From: Pirellulales bacterium
GTDB lineage: Bacteria; Planctomycetota; Planctomycetia; Pirellulales; Thermoguttaceae
Reading direction: 5' to 3'
DNA length: 38,400 nt
NCBI GenBank assembly: GCA_016931995.1
Contig: JAFGDS010000146.1
Coordinates: 1-38,400, forward strand
Each line of letters begins with the position of its first letter. The first letter of the stretch is position 1. This document shows, piece after piece, positions 8,000 through 15,774 of this stretch. The position numbers were made by a program, and so were the translations under genes. The notes under the pieces are model-generated. The model was not told the origin of the DNA, made no database searches, and was given only the letters and a program-made list of their open reading frames with translations.

Positions 8000-8529
8000 G
8001 CCCTCCTGGTTCGACTGCTCTCGGCGGGATACCACGCCCGCGAGTACGGGGCGTTCGCCAGGTTCCGCGCCTTGAACACGTCGTTCTCCAACAGCAACTG
8101 CACCTCCTCGCGGGTCGCGCCGATCCCCGCGGCGATCTCCTCGATCTCGCAACCATGGTCCTCGACCAACTGCCGGACCAGCTCCGCCATGCGGACCGCC
8201 ACGTGCGTCCCCTTCGCGCGGTTGATCCGCACGGTGAGCATCTTGGCCTCCGCCTCGTCCAGGTCCAGGATCGAACAGGGGACCTTGCCGCCGTACCGAT
8301 CCCGCAGTGCGCGGCTTTCCAGAGCCAGCCGGACCCGGTGGTAGCCGTCGATGATCGTCAAGGCCGTCGAGACCAGGATCGGCTGGACCCAGCCGGACCG
8401 CAGGAGGGACGTTTCCAGGAGCCGGAGTTCCGCGCGCAGGACGACATTGGGATTCCAGGCGTTGGCGCTAAGTGTATCGGCCTCCAGCCAGCAGACGTTG
8501 CACACCGGGTCGTCGATCATGGGTCGCAT
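7996..8529 (-). CDS. ParB/sulfiredoxin-fold protein (second ParB-like of the cassette)
   Basis: The 177-residue protein has the ParB N-terminal (Srx) fold pattern: WVQPILVSTALTIIDGYHRVRLALE, in which GYHR at about 62-65 is the nucleotide-binding GxxR motif of ParB/Srx proteins. The following ATREEVQLLLENDVFKARNL segment looks like a small helix-turn-helix. Family knowledge: stand-alone ParB/Srx domains act as CTPases, nucleases or partners of nucleic-acid-modifying enzymes in mobile elements. Two or three cysteines near the N-terminus (CNVC) could bind metal. It starts seven bases after the methyltransferase gene, the last gene of a four-gene cassette. Confidence 0.75.
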   Translation of the reverse strand: MRPMIDDPVCNVCWLEADTLSANAWNPNVVLRAELRLLETSLLRSGWVQPILVSTALTIIDGYHRVRLALESRALRDRYGGKVPCSILDLDEAEAKMLTVRINRAKGTHVAVRMAELVRQLVEDHGCEIEEIAAGIGATREEVQLLLENDVFKARNLANAPYSRAWYPAESSRTRRA

Positions 8530-8536
8530 CGGGGCC

Positions 8537-9100
8537 TCACTCCTCCAGGGTCAGGTAGGCGACCGGACCGCGCCGGATGCGCTGGGTGAACACGCCGCGG
8601 CACAACGCCACCTCGGCATCGGTGTGGGGGATCGGGTGCCGGGACCGCGTTGAAAACACCCGCCCTTGCAGAAACAGCTCCCGAATCCCGGCGTCGGCCA
8701 CGCGGCGGCAGAACACCGCCGCCCAATCCATTCGGGCCGCGAAGATCTCGGAAAAACACCGCCGCGCCACCAAAACCGTCACCTGGCGCTCGGCAATCAG
8801 TCGCGTCAGGGTTTCCAGAGTCGCGGGCTCGACGCTCATCGGCACGATCGGCACGGTGACGCCGCGCGCCCGGGCCGCGGCAATGGCCTCCACGTCGCGT
8901 TCCACGCCCACGGCCTGGAAGCCCAGCGACGCGAGGCGCTCCCCCAGCAGGCCCGTGGAGCAACACAGGTCCAGCACGGCCTGGCCACGGGCCAGCTCCA
9001 GGACCGCCTCGACCATCGGCCGATGGATCTCCGGCCAGCGGCGTCCTTCCCGAAACGCCCGCACGTGCGCAAGTGAGTTGTAGCGGAGGCTCTGGCTCAT
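8537..9100 (-). CDS. SAM-dependent methyltransferase, class I
   Basis: From the ATG at 9100, which overlaps the upstream stop as ATGA, the product is 187 residues. Motif I is VLDLCCSTG (about 42-50), followed by GFQAVGVERD with the acidic residue (Asp69) that binds the ribose of SAM. The remainder (VLVARRCFSEIFAARMDW, then PIPHTDAEVALCRGVF) shows no DPPY/NPPY motif of DNA adenine or cytosine-N4 methylases and no PC motif of C5 methylases. The substrate is therefore unknown; it may act on a modified base, a small molecule or a protein. The context between a PAPS-reductase-like and a ParB-like gene points to nucleic acid modification (inference). Confidence 0.75.
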   Translation of the reverse strand: MSQSLRYNSLAHVRAFREGRRWPEIHRPMVEAVLELARGQAVLDLCCSTGLLGERLASLGFQAVGVERDVEAIAAARARGVTVPIVPMSVEPATLETLTRLIAERQVTVLVARRCFSEIFAARMDWAAVFCRRVADAGIRELFLQGRVFSTRSRHPIPHTDAEVALCRGVFTQRIRRGPVAYLTLEE

Positions 9101-10161
9101 CGGGCGCCTCCCGGCCCGCGCGTGGGCAGCAGCGTCCGCTTCACGCTGCCGGACACCAGGGCGTCCAGCAGTCCGACGGGCGTGTAGGAGCCCGGCGAGC
9201 GCTGGGCCAGTTTGAGGGTCTCCCGGTACCGTTTCAGGGCCGCGCGTCGCTGGCCGGGGTCCGTGATCCGCTCGGCGATGTACCGACGGCACCCTTCCCA
9301 TCCATCGGCGTACCGCGCCTTCACGCCGCGGCCGTCAAAATCCCGCCAGTAGCGGTCCTGGAGGGCCATGTCGGGGAACACGGCCAGGAGCCGGTCGTAG
9401 AACTCGGGGTCCAACGCCCGCAGCCGGTCGATCCGCTTGGCCGCCTCGGCGTGCAGCGGGGTGGACACCCGGAGCCCGACCCCCGCCAGGTGTTGCGCGT
9501 TGTACAGGGGACACCATGCGACGCCGTGCTCGCCGAGCCATTTGAAGACGTCGTTCTCGGTCCAGTCGTAAATGGGTTTGGCGGTCTTGATCCGCGCGGT
9601 CGTCGAGCCGACGGGCGTCGTGATGTAGTTCTCGCTGAGTTTGTTGACCACCGACCGGTACCGCACCAGGCTCTCGTCGGCCCGGATGCCCGTGATGAAG
9701 GCCACCGAGCCGGGCCACCCCGCCGCGCACGCCTCGTCGGCCGTGTACTGGTCCAACACGCGATAGGCGCCCTCCGGCTGCCGGATGGCCCAGGGCGGCA
9801 TCTCCCGAATCCATGCCCGATCCCGGTCCCACTGGACGTAGGTGGTCCGCCGCCCCAGGACGAACTGATCGCCCCGCAGCGGCAGACAGAACCACCGCAT
9901 ACGGACCCACGGCTCGAGGCGGTAGCCGTTGACGAAGTCCAGCACGGACGAGGGGATCAGCTCCTCGTCGCGAAAGATCACGCGGACGTGGTCCAGGCCC
10001 CGCTGGCGGGCGACCTGCCACGTCAAATGGAGGCACGTCAACGAATCCTTGCCGCCGCTGAAGCAGACCGCGACCGTGTCGAACAGGTCGAAGACGTGGT
10101 GGATGCGCTTCAATGCCTCCGCGACCACGTCCGTGTCGATGTATCGCTTGTACCGCGCCAT
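9097..10161 (-). CDS. PAPS-reductase-like ATP-pyrophosphatase (IbrA/DndC-like)
   Basis: The 354-residue protein starts at the ATG 10161, overlapping the previous stop. The PP-loop SGGKDS lies at residues 35-40 and is followed by HLTWQVARQRGL, FRDEE, the adenylate-binding-like GIRADESLVRYRS (158-170) and IYDWTENDVFKWL (197-209). These are hallmarks of the PAPS reductase / DUF3440 group, which includes IbrA and the phosphorothioation protein DndC. Such enzymes activate a substrate with ATP, and the Dnd version helps to place sulfur in the DNA backbone. Here no cysteine desulfurase or Dnd partner is present, so the chemistry is open. The tight overlap with both neighbours shows one translational unit with the ParB and methyltransferase genes. 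Confidence 0.85.
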   Translation of the reverse strand: MARYKRYIDTDVVAEALKRIHHVFDLFDTVAVCFSGGKDSLTCLHLTWQVARQRGLDHVRVIFRDEELIPSSVLDFVNGYRLEPWVRMRWFCLPLRGDQFVLGRRTTYVQWDRDRAWIREMPPWAIRQPEGAYRVLDQYTADEACAAGWPGSVAFITGIRADESLVRYRSVVNKLSENYITTPVGSTTARIKTAKPIYDWTENDVFKWLGEHGVAWCPLYNAQHLAGVGLRVSTPLHAEAAKRIDRLRALDPEFYDRLLAVFPDMALQDRYWRDFDGRGVKARYADGWEGCRRYIAERITDPGQRRAALKRYRETLKLAQRSPGSYTPVGLLDALVSGSVKRTLLPTRGPGGAR

Positions 10162-10787
10162 CAGTCCCCGCCCAGGCTGTCGATGAATCGCACAAGTCGC
10201 TCGCCGTGGGTCTGCGCGTCCGGGTAGCGCTCCTTCAGGGATCGCAGGAACCGATACCACGTCTGCTGTTGCCGGTCGTCATCGAAGACCAGGGTGAAGC
10301 TGATAACCGGCTCGCCCAGTCCCGACCCTTCCTCCTCCGCCGCTTGGGCCGGATCCTCCGCGGCGGGCTCGAACAGGTCGATCCCATGCGTGTCCGCCAG
10401 GCCCGCCAGCATCTCCTCGACGGCCTCGCTCTGGGAGCCGATGTCGTGGAGCAACTGCCCCAGGGCGTCTTTGTCGGCGTCCGCCATGGCCGCCAGCGGA
10501 TCGAGCACGGCCAGGAGTTTGGCCGCCTCGTCGGCGTCCACGTCCAAGATCAACACGGGCACTTCCTGGTCCGGCGTGGTCTCGGCCCGCAGGTGGCCGT
10601 CGATCAGCTCGAGCCCGCCGTCGGGCAACTCGCGGGCCAGGAGGGCATCCGCGTAGCCGACTTCCGCCAACACGCCCCGCAGGGCGTCCCGCTGCCGGTC
10701 GGGATGCGTCCGCCAGTTTCGCGGGTTGGGCCGCAACTGGGACGCCTTCACCCGACGGAGTTCCTTGATCCGGTCGCGAATCTGCAT
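10161..10787 (-). CDS. ParB-like nuclease-domain protein (first gene of the cassette)
   Basis: The 208-residue protein begins with KASQLRPNPRNWRTHPDRQRDALRGVL, the classic ParB N-terminal opening, followed by GLELIDGHLRAE where GHLR (about 64-67) is the ParB/Srx GxxR motif. After VPVLILDVDADEAAKLLAVLDPLA the C-terminal half is acidic, with EEMLAGLADTHGIDLF and a stretch of Glu/Ala. ParB-like proteins of this type are often encoded next to PAPS-reductase-like enzymes or DNA methylases in phages (IbrB next to IbrA is one case). Its stop codon overlaps the start of the PAPS-reductase-like gene, so the two are translationally coupled. Confidence 0.8.
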   Translation of the reverse strand: MQIRDRIKELRRVKASQLRPNPRNWRTHPDRQRDALRGVLAEVGYADALLARELPDGGLELIDGHLRAETTPDQEVPVLILDVDADEAAKLLAVLDPLAAMADADKDALGQLLHDIGSQSEAVEEMLAGLADTHGIDLFEPAAEDPAQAAEEEGSGLGEPVISFTLVFDDDRQQQTWYRFLRSLKERYPDAQTHGERLVRFIDSLGGD

Positions 10788-10804
10788 GATCTACCAACTC
10801 CTCG

Positions 10805-11614
10805 TCACTGAGTCACCACCACCGGGGCCCGCGCGCCCGTGACGCCGGAGGCCAGCGCGGCGTCGAGCCGACGGCCGCCGGCCATGATCTCCTTGAGCAC
10901 CCGGTCCACGTGCTCCCGGTGCCAGGCCAATCGGTGGATGGCCCGGCCCGTGACCTCGTCAAAATCCTCGATCCCGCGGCTTTCGTAGAGCCACACACCC
11001 GCCAGACGCGCGGCCAGTTGGCGGATGGTCGTCGGCACCGTGGCGATGGGCACCAGATACGGGCCGCCCCGCAACCGGTCGTCGATCTCGGCCGTGGCCG
11101 CCGCAATCGCCCGGGCGATCCGCCCTCCAATGTGGGCGCCGTTGCCGTGGTTCTCCACGTCCGCCCACTTGCGGACGTTGTGCGCCCCAAAGACGTTCTC
11201 CACGTCCGCCCGGACGCAGTAGCCGTCCGACGCGGCCGATGGGTGCGTCGTGACGACCAGCGTCGCCAGCACGGCGCCCGTGCCCGTCGTGAGCATGTAG
11301 ACGGCCTTGTAGGACCGGCCGGGCAGCGTGAAGGGGGACACGTTGAAGAAGTGCCGGAAGCTGTAGCCCACGTCGTCGGCCGTCCATCCGCCGCCCGTCT
11401 GGAGCGTATCGAAGATCGCCTCGGACACGGCCAGCGGCACGTCCGTGAAGCCGTCCAGCGGCGTCTCGACGGATTCGTCCGGCTCGCCCAGCAGGACCAC
11501 GGAGTATACCATCGCCGAGACGTCGGCCTGCTGGTAGGCGTCCGCGTTCTCGTCCAGGAGCCGCGCCATGAGGGCCGCGGGCTTGGCGGCCTCGATCGTC
11601 ACGTATCCGCTCAT
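10805..11614 (-). CDS. DUF1320-like head completion protein (Mu gp36-like) with an extra N-terminal domain
   Basis: The C-terminal 130 residues match the DUF1320 pattern: CVRADVENVFG, then IARAIAAATAEIDDRLRGGPYLVPI, then VPTTIRQLAARLAGVWLYESRG. Mu gp36 and relatives are connector or head-completion proteins. The first 130 residues are an added, beta-rich domain containing VYSVVLLGEPDESVETPLDG and YKAVYMLTTGTGAVLATLVVTTHPSA, and may be a virion decoration or binding domain. The gene precedes the ParB cassette by 17 bases. It is 269 residues long, about twice a plain DUF1320 protein. Confidence 0.68.
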   Translation of the reverse strand: MSGYVTIEAAKPAALMARLLDENADAYQQADVSAMVYSVVLLGEPDESVETPLDGFTDVPLAVSEAIFDTLQTGGGWTADDVGYSFRHFFNVSPFTLPGRSYKAVYMLTTGTGAVLATLVVTTHPSAASDGYCVRADVENVFGAHNVRKWADVENHGNGAHIGGRIARAIAAATAEIDDRLRGGPYLVPIATVPTTIRQLAARLAGVWLYESRGIEDFDEVTGRAIHRLAWHREHVDRVLKEIMAGGRRLDAALASGVTGARAPVVVTQ

Positions 11615-11632
11615 TGCCCACGATCCCCCAAG

Positions 11633-11827
11633 TCAGTCCGCGCACGCGGCGGCAAGTCCCGCCTGCCCCGCCACCGCGGCATCCACGCAACCGCTCCGGC
11701 CGCACGCGGCTGTCTCTCCCGTCACGACAGCGGCGCACTGCGCCACGCGCACGGCAATCGGCCCGCCGGTACCCCCGCCGCGCCAGCGAAAGAGCCACGC
11801 CAACAGGTCCCAGAATCCGCATTCCAT
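11633..11827 (-). CDS. Small Cys/Trp-containing phage protein
   Basis: The ATG at 11827 overlaps the stop of the larger gene in front as ATGA, a coupling signal, so I keep this 64-residue frame as a gene. It opens with MECGFWDLLAWLFRWRGGG, a short amphipathic or membrane-associating stretch, and continues with Ala- and Gly-rich sequence with four more cysteines. The function is unknown; it may be a membrane peptide or a minor virion protein. Confidence 0.5.
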   Translation of the reverse strand: MECGFWDLLAWLFRWRGGGTGGPIAVRVAQCAAVVTGETAACGRSGCVDAAVAGQAGLAAACAD

Positions 11828-12714
11828 CAGCCCACCCCCGTGATCGGTTTGGCGGTCGGATCGGTCGCGACGGTCTTGACCGCGTGGGGCGTCTCGCCGT
11901 CGGTCCGATAGATGTTCCAGGTCGTGCCCACGACGAAGCTTTCCAGGGCCGCGAGCACGAGCGTACACAGCGAGTGCTCCGGCGCCGTGCCTTCCACCGC
12001 GGCGACGCTGCGGGCCAAGACGGCATCGGCGATGGCCTGCGCCAAAGCGGTGCCCAACGCGCCGGCGTCCGCCGCGATGTCGATCCCCTTTCCTTGGCAG
12101 TCAATCACGATTCCCCTGCCCGACCACGCGGTGTTCAGGACGACCGCATCGAGACCGGCCTCGACCTTCAGCCCGTAGGCGCTCGCGGCGTTGCCCAGGA
12201 TCTCCGCGCCGAGCGTCGTTCCACTGAGGGACGCGCCCACGCCGTTGGTGTTTTCGACGTCCAGGGCCGCCTTGGTCGGGTCCGCGGCCACAATGTGGAG
12301 TCCGGCCAATTCCAACACGACGCCGCCCGTGCCATCCAGCATGTCCCGGAGCTTCCCCGCGACCAGTTCGTCCACCACCCTGCGCGGGACCACGGTCACG
12401 TCCACGTCCGTGTCGCTGGCGTTGGAGCTTGCGATGGCGACCGTAACCGTGTCGCCGTTGGCAATGAAGATCCTCGCCGTGCGCAATTGAACGCGCGTCT
12501 GCGCGCCCTTGTATACCGGCTGGCCGTCGCCGCCCACGACGCGCCCGTCGTTGGCGACGGTGACGTTGAGCGTTCCGACGCCGGCCGCCAGGTCCTTCGT
12601 CCCGTCGCCGACGTCGATCTCGAACTCGTACTCGCCGTCCGCCGCGGCCGTCTTGTTGAAGACCGTCGCGCCGGCGGCAAGGTTGTAATCGCCGTTTTGC
12701 GTTTCGATGGCCAT
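11827..12714 (-). CDS. Putative phage structural protein
   Basis: The product has 295 residues and no family that I can name with confidence. The N-terminal 100 residues read as an all-beta jelly-roll-like domain (GDYNLAAGATVFNKTAAADGEYEFEIDVGDG), followed by VVDELVAGKLRDMLDGTGG, a second beta-rich region with GVGASLSGTTLGAEILGNAASAYGLKVEAGLDAVVLN, and a helical C-terminus. Ala/Gly/Thr-rich beta domains of this kind are usual in tail or decoration proteins. It sits directly after the LamG protein (one base between stop and start), supporting a virion surface module. Confidence 0.5.
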   Translation of the reverse strand: MAIETQNGDYNLAAGATVFNKTAAADGEYEFEIDVGDGTKDLAAGVGTLNVTVANDGRVVGGDGQPVYKGAQTRVQLRTARIFIANGDTVTVAIASSNASDTDVDVTVVPRRVVDELVAGKLRDMLDGTGGVVLELAGLHIVAADPTKAALDVENTNGVGASLSGTTLGAEILGNAASAYGLKVEAGLDAVVLNTAWSGRGIVIDCQGKGIDIAADAGALGTALAQAIADAVLARSVAAVEGTAPEHSLCTLVLAALESFVVGTTWNIYRTDGETPHAVKTVATDPTAKPITGVG

Positions 12715-12715
12715 G

Positions 12716-13429
12716 TCAACTCACCAGGACCGGTTGGAGGGTCCGCCCGACGTCCCGACGCCGCAAGGGCGACGCGATGGGCGGATGCCCCGCCAGTCCG
12801 CCGCTGGCATCCGTCACGGTCAAACCGGCAAGCGTCTCGCGGGAGTCCGTCTTCATCGGCATCCGCCAGACGAGGCCGAGCGGGAAGAACGACGACGCCG
12901 CGCCCGCCGCCAGCGCGGCCCGCTCGTCGGCCGACAGGGCCCGGTTCCACTTGGCCCATTCCGCCAGGCGGCCGCCGAAGTAGCTGTTCGGGTCGAACTC
13001 CGACACCGCGCCGAAGAGCCAGGGCACGGACGGATTGATGTCATCCATCTTGCTCAGGACGCCCTGCCCGGCGGCCACGCCATCGACGTACTGCGTGAAC
13101 GTGTAGCTGCTGCGGACGAGGCACAGGTGGTGCCAATCCGTCGTGGTAATCACCGCCGTCGGCGACATGACCTCGAGCTGTTCGGCGGTATCCTTGAGGC
13201 GGAATTTGATCTTGCCGGCCTCGCCCGGGTAAGACGCCTCGCGGAACCACCAGTTCAGCGACGGCAGGTAGTTGAAGTGGTTCCACGACAGGACGAACTG
13301 ACTGGCCGCGCCGGCCAGCGAGTCCGGCTTCATCCACCCGGCCAGCGTCCAGTCCGCGTCGGGCAACGTCAAGGCGGCGTTGTCCGCGATCGAGAGGTAC
13401 TGGTCGATTTCGTTGAACGACAGGGCCAC
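12716..13429 (-). CDS. LamG/concanavalin-like lectin domain protein, probable virion surface or tail fibre protein
   Basis: The 237-residue sequence is nearly all one LamG (Laminin_G_3/concanavalin-like) domain: LPDADWTLAGWMKPDSLAG, then TDWHHLCLVRSSYTFTQYVDGV, then YFGGRLAEWAKWNRALSADERAALAAG. These jelly-roll domains bind carbohydrates and often form receptor-binding parts of phage tail fibres. No signal peptide is present, which fits assembly into a virion. The C-terminal 40 residues are outside the domain and Arg-rich at the end. Confidence 0.75.
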   Translation of the reverse strand: MALSFNEIDQYLSIADNAALTLPDADWTLAGWMKPDSLAGAASQFVLSWNHFNYLPSLNWWFREASYPGEAGKIKFRLKDTAEQLEVMSPTAVITTTDWHHLCLVRSSYTFTQYVDGVAAGQGVLSKMDDINPSVPWLFGAVSEFDPNSYFGGRLAEWAKWNRALSADERAALAAGAASSFFPLGLVWRMPMKTDSRETLAGLTVTDASGGLAGHPPIASPLRRRDVGRTLQPVLVS

Positions 13430-13430
13430 G

Positions 13431-13784
13431 TCAGACTCCTCCCGTCGGCGCGTCGCCGCGCGGCGCGCGCGCGGCGGCTTCCGGCGACGGGCGTGCGGGG
13501 CCGACCCGTTGCTCCAACCGGTCGATCGAGCGGGCCAGCCGCCGGGCGCTCCGGGCGTTGGCCCGCAGGGCCTGGTTGTTCGCCTCGACCACTTCGTGGT
13601 ACTTGCCCAACAGGAGCGGGCCCACCTTGACCGACAGCGCCACGGCGATCACGATCACCGCGGTGGTGGCCGTGAAGTTGGCCGCCCCCTCCCAGCCCGA
13701 GGGCACATCGGTCGCCAGCACGGTCCCCGCCGCGGCGAACGTCGCCGTCCCGAATCCCAACACCCAAGTCGTGATCGTGTTCAT
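13431..13784 (-). CDS. Small membrane protein with coiled-coil C-terminus, holin candidate
   Basis: I chose the ATG at 13784 because the longer frame runs through the repeat region and into the papain-like gene. The 117 residues hold two hydrophobic helices, about 5-27 (TWVLGFGTATFAAAGTVLA) and about 38-58 (ATTAVIVIAVALSVKVGPLLL), separated by a short loop with GWEGAANFT. A coiled coil follows, VVEANNQALRANARSARRLARSIDRLEQRV, and a basic, Pro/Ala-rich tail. Two-helix proteins of this size near a cell-wall enzyme can be holins. This is positional inference only. Confidence 0.5.
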   Translation of the reverse strand: MNTITTWVLGFGTATFAAAGTVLATDVPSGWEGAANFTATTAVIVIAVALSVKVGPLLLGKYHEVVEANNQALRANARSARRLARSIDRLEQRVGPARPSPEAAARAPRGDAPTGGV

Positions 13785-14050
13785 GGTGAGCACCGAGTGA
13801 AGACGGGGGTGCGGACGCGCCAACGCCGAAGGGGCCGACGCGGCGGATCGAAAGCGGAACGCGGAAAGCGGAAAGCCGGCCGCGACGCCGAACCTCCGCT
13901 TTCCGCTTTCCGCTCCCCGCTCTCCCGAGTTCCGAACCCCGACTCCCGACTCCCGACTCCCGAAATGTCCGGCAGCACATCGGGCAAAATGTCCGGCAGC
14001 GGCCCAAGAGGGGCCGCCGCCAGACACCACACCAGGAGGACTCGCGTCAT
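13781..14050 (-). CDS. Possible short exported protein eroded by repeats
   Basis: A start codon four bases after the papain-like gene opens with MTRVLLVWCLAAAPLG, which resembles a signal peptide, followed by the repeat PDILPDVLPDI. The rest of the frame is translated from low-complexity DNA repeats (SGVGSRESGFGTRESGER) and ends inside the start of the next gene. I see no conserved domain. Either the gene was interrupted by repeat expansion or the frame is not real. Confidence 0.3.
   Translation of the reverse strand: MTRVLLVWCLAAAPLGPLPDILPDVLPDISGVGSRESGFGTRESGERKAESGGSASRPAFRFPRSAFDPPRRPLRRWRVRTPVFTRCSP
13841..13965. repeat. Inverted and tandem low-complexity repeat in the late operon
   Basis: A 15-bp arm made of GCGGAAAGCGGAAAG (13861-13875) has a perfect inverted copy at 13899-13913, and a GACTCCC word is repeated three times at 13941-13961. 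The structure can fold into a strong hairpin. It lies between the papain-like and the membrane protein genes and resembles the host-type intergenic repeats seen elsewhere in this window. Confidence 0.75.
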
Positions 14051-14053
14051 GGT

Positions 14054-14761
14054 TCACGCCTTGATGTCGGGCAGTTTCAGGGCATCCGCCGGGCGGATGA
14101 AGAACTCCCGCACGAGGAAGGCCCCGAACACGCCCAGCCCGGCTTCGATCTGCGACTCGGTCACCGGGTACCAGCCGTTGGTCCCGTATTCGCGGCCCCA
14201 CGTCCCGCGGACGTGGAACACGGCCTTCGAGCCGTCCCGCCTCGTGTACGCGGGAAACTCCGCGTGGCCGCCGCGGCCGATGAACCGGCCGTAGATCCCG
14301 CGGCAACCCTTCTGGACGCCGCTGACGAGCCGTTCGATCGAATCGCCGCAGTCCCACACCTCGTGCGCAAAGAGCCGCTCCGTCGATCCCTTGATCGGGA
14401 AACCCTTTTCGAGAAGGTACGCCAACGCCGTGTCTAGCGCGACGCCACCCCGACCGCCCGAGAGATCCATCCAGGCTCGGTGCCAGTCGAGCGACACCTT
14501 CTCGCGACCGCAGAGGGAGAGGTGAAACTCCCCGGCGTTCCCGGCGGAAGCGAGACAGCAGGCCGGATCGCCGTCCTGGTCGATGTCCTCGTACTCGGCC
14601 CATTCCAGCCCTTCCTGATCGATCCACTGCGCGCGCGGAACGATCGGGCAGGCGGGGATCTCTGGAGACCAGATCGGGAACCGCTCGCCCACCTTGGTCT
14701 CGCGGGGCAGACAGCCGGTCGTGTAGAGCCGACCGGCTTGTTCAACCTGAAACTCGTTCAC
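14054..14761 (-). CDS. Papain-like cysteine peptidase-type protein
   Basis: The GTG start at 14761 overlaps the upstream stop and has AAAGGAGG seven bases before it, so the long upstream extension is not used. The 235 residues include the three landmarks of a C1-type fold in order: DPACCLASAGN (about 73-83, candidate nucleophile cysteine), GRGGHAEFPAY (about 165-175, candidate histidine) and GTWGREYGTNGWYPVTESQI (about 186-205), which resembles the NSWG-x-x-WG-x-NGY motif of papain. There is no signal peptide. The protein may cleave a virion protein or cross the envelope with holin help as a lysis or peptide-cleaving enzyme; both are inference. A catalytic Asn before WGREYG is not obvious. 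Confidence 0.55.
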   Translation of the reverse strand: MNEFQVEQAGRLYTTGCLPRETKVGERFPIWSPEIPACPIVPRAQWIDQEGLEWAEYEDIDQDGDPACCLASAGNAGEFHLSLCGREKVSLDWHRAWMDLSGGRGGVALDTALAYLLEKGFPIKGSTERLFAHEVWDCGDSIERLVSGVQKGCRGIYGRFIGRGGHAEFPAYTRRDGSKAVFHVRGTWGREYGTNGWYPVTESQIEAGLGVFGAFLVREFFIRPADALKLPDIKA

Positions 14762-15414
14762 TGGACGCCTCCTTTCGCCTTGACCAGGGCCACGAGGGCC
14801 TCGGTGGTCGCGGGCAACGGCTCGACCGACGCCAGGCCGTTGGCATCCACGAACACGATCGCCGGCAGGCCCTTCGTCTTGGCTTGCGCCACGACGTTGG
14901 GCCAGGTTTTCGAGGCCGCGTCGGGGTCCGCCACGGCCCAGCGGATCTTGGCCGCGTCGGCCGCGTCCCGCCACGCCTTGGCGTCGCGGACCTGGGCCTC
15001 CTCGGGCGTGACCGTCTCCGTCTCGACGATGACGTACATCGCCACCGCCTTGTCGATGGGCGGCGGAGGGGGCGGTGGCGGAACCGGGTTCGGATCGCCG
15101 CGAGGCACCAGATCGAACGTCGAGAAGTCCGGCAGGATCAAAACGACGGTCCCGGGCGTCGTCCCGGGCACGAACATCGCCGTCTGCACGGCGCCGTCGG
15201 CCATCGGGAGGTTGAACGGCGCAAACAGCGCGACCGGGGGCGTGGCGGACGCCTTGGGCTCCGCGCCCTGGGCGATCGCAAACAACGACATCATGGCCAC
15301 AACGGCCCCCAGCACGATCGCCAGGCACGCGCCGCGGTGCCGGGCGATCCAGTCCTCGACCACCGCGCCGCGCGGTGGTCGGCAACTCCGGCAGGTTCGC
15401 TCTTTGCGCTTCAT
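14758..15414 (-). CDS. Membrane-anchored protein with proline linker and thioredoxin-like C-terminal region
   Basis: I prefer the ATG at 15414 (AGAGGTGA eight bases upstream) over the GTG at 15423. A basic N-terminus with two Cys (CRSCRPP) is followed by a hydrophobic helix, GACLAIVLGAVVAMMSLFAIA, then a periplasmic-type domain, a run of about nine prolines (PVPPPPPPPP), and a C-terminal domain IDKAVAMYVIVETETVTPEEAQ ... KGLPAIVFVDANG. The latter has the beta-alpha-beta look of a thioredoxin fold without a CxxC motif. A spanin or anchor role is possible. It overlaps the papain-like gene by four bases. Confidence 0.5.
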   Translation of the reverse strand: MKRKERTCRSCRPPRGAVVEDWIARHRGACLAIVLGAVVAMMSLFAIAQGAEPKASATPPVALFAPFNLPMADGAVQTAMFVPGTTPGTVVLILPDFSTFDLVPRGDPNPVPPPPPPPPIDKAVAMYVIVETETVTPEEAQVRDAKAWRDAADAAKIRWAVADPDAASKTWPNVVAQAKTKGLPAIVFVDANGLASVEPLPATTEALVALVKAKGGVQ

Positions 15415-15419
15415 CGCCG

Positions 15420-15767
15420 TCACCTCTGGTTACGAGGAAGAACGGCCCCAACGACACGCATGGGGGCGGTAGCGACACGCAACCCCAACCGGACGGCACC
15501 GCCAGCGGCTTTCAACACAGGCCGGGGTCGGTTCGCAACGCGATGCCTCAGGCCCTTGTGGGCAACCGTCACTGGGGCGCAGGCTTCTGTCGTGGCCGGT
15601 GTGCAGGCTTCCGGCACGCACGCCTCCGGGATGCACACGTCGGCGGCACAGGTATCGGGAAGAGGCGGCGCCGCCGGAGCGACCGGGCAGGTGTCGCCCG
15701 GACATCCGGCCAAGCCAGCCGAGCACAACACGGCAACGAGCAAGCACGCGAAAAAAGCGGGTCTCAT
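15420..15767 (-). CDS. Cys-rich lipoprotein
   Basis: The 115-residue protein has a lipoprotein signal MRPAFFACLLVAVLCSAGLAGC, with LAGC as lipobox, so the mature protein should start at Cys22 and be membrane-anchored. It continues CPGDTCPVAPAAPPLPDTC and a run of Cys-x(3-4)-Cys units (ADVCIPEACVPEACTPATTEAC), then a basic Arg/Val-rich tail. It lies upstream of the anchored protein and close to the peptidase-like gene, where an Rz1-like lipoprotein could sit. I do not assign a function. Confidence 0.6.
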   Translation of the reverse strand: MRPAFFACLLVAVLCSAGLAGCPGDTCPVAPAAPPLPDTCAADVCIPEACVPEACTPATTEACAPVTVAHKGLRHRVANRPRPVLKAAGGAVRLGLRVATAPMRVVGAVLPRNQR

Positions 15768-15774
15768 GGCAAGG

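Noticed and set aside
13431-14627. Long reading that joins the small membrane protein to the region of the papain-like gene
   Set aside because: The upstream part is translated from repeats and from the wrong frame of the papain-like gene; the ATG at 13784 gives a protein with clear helices.
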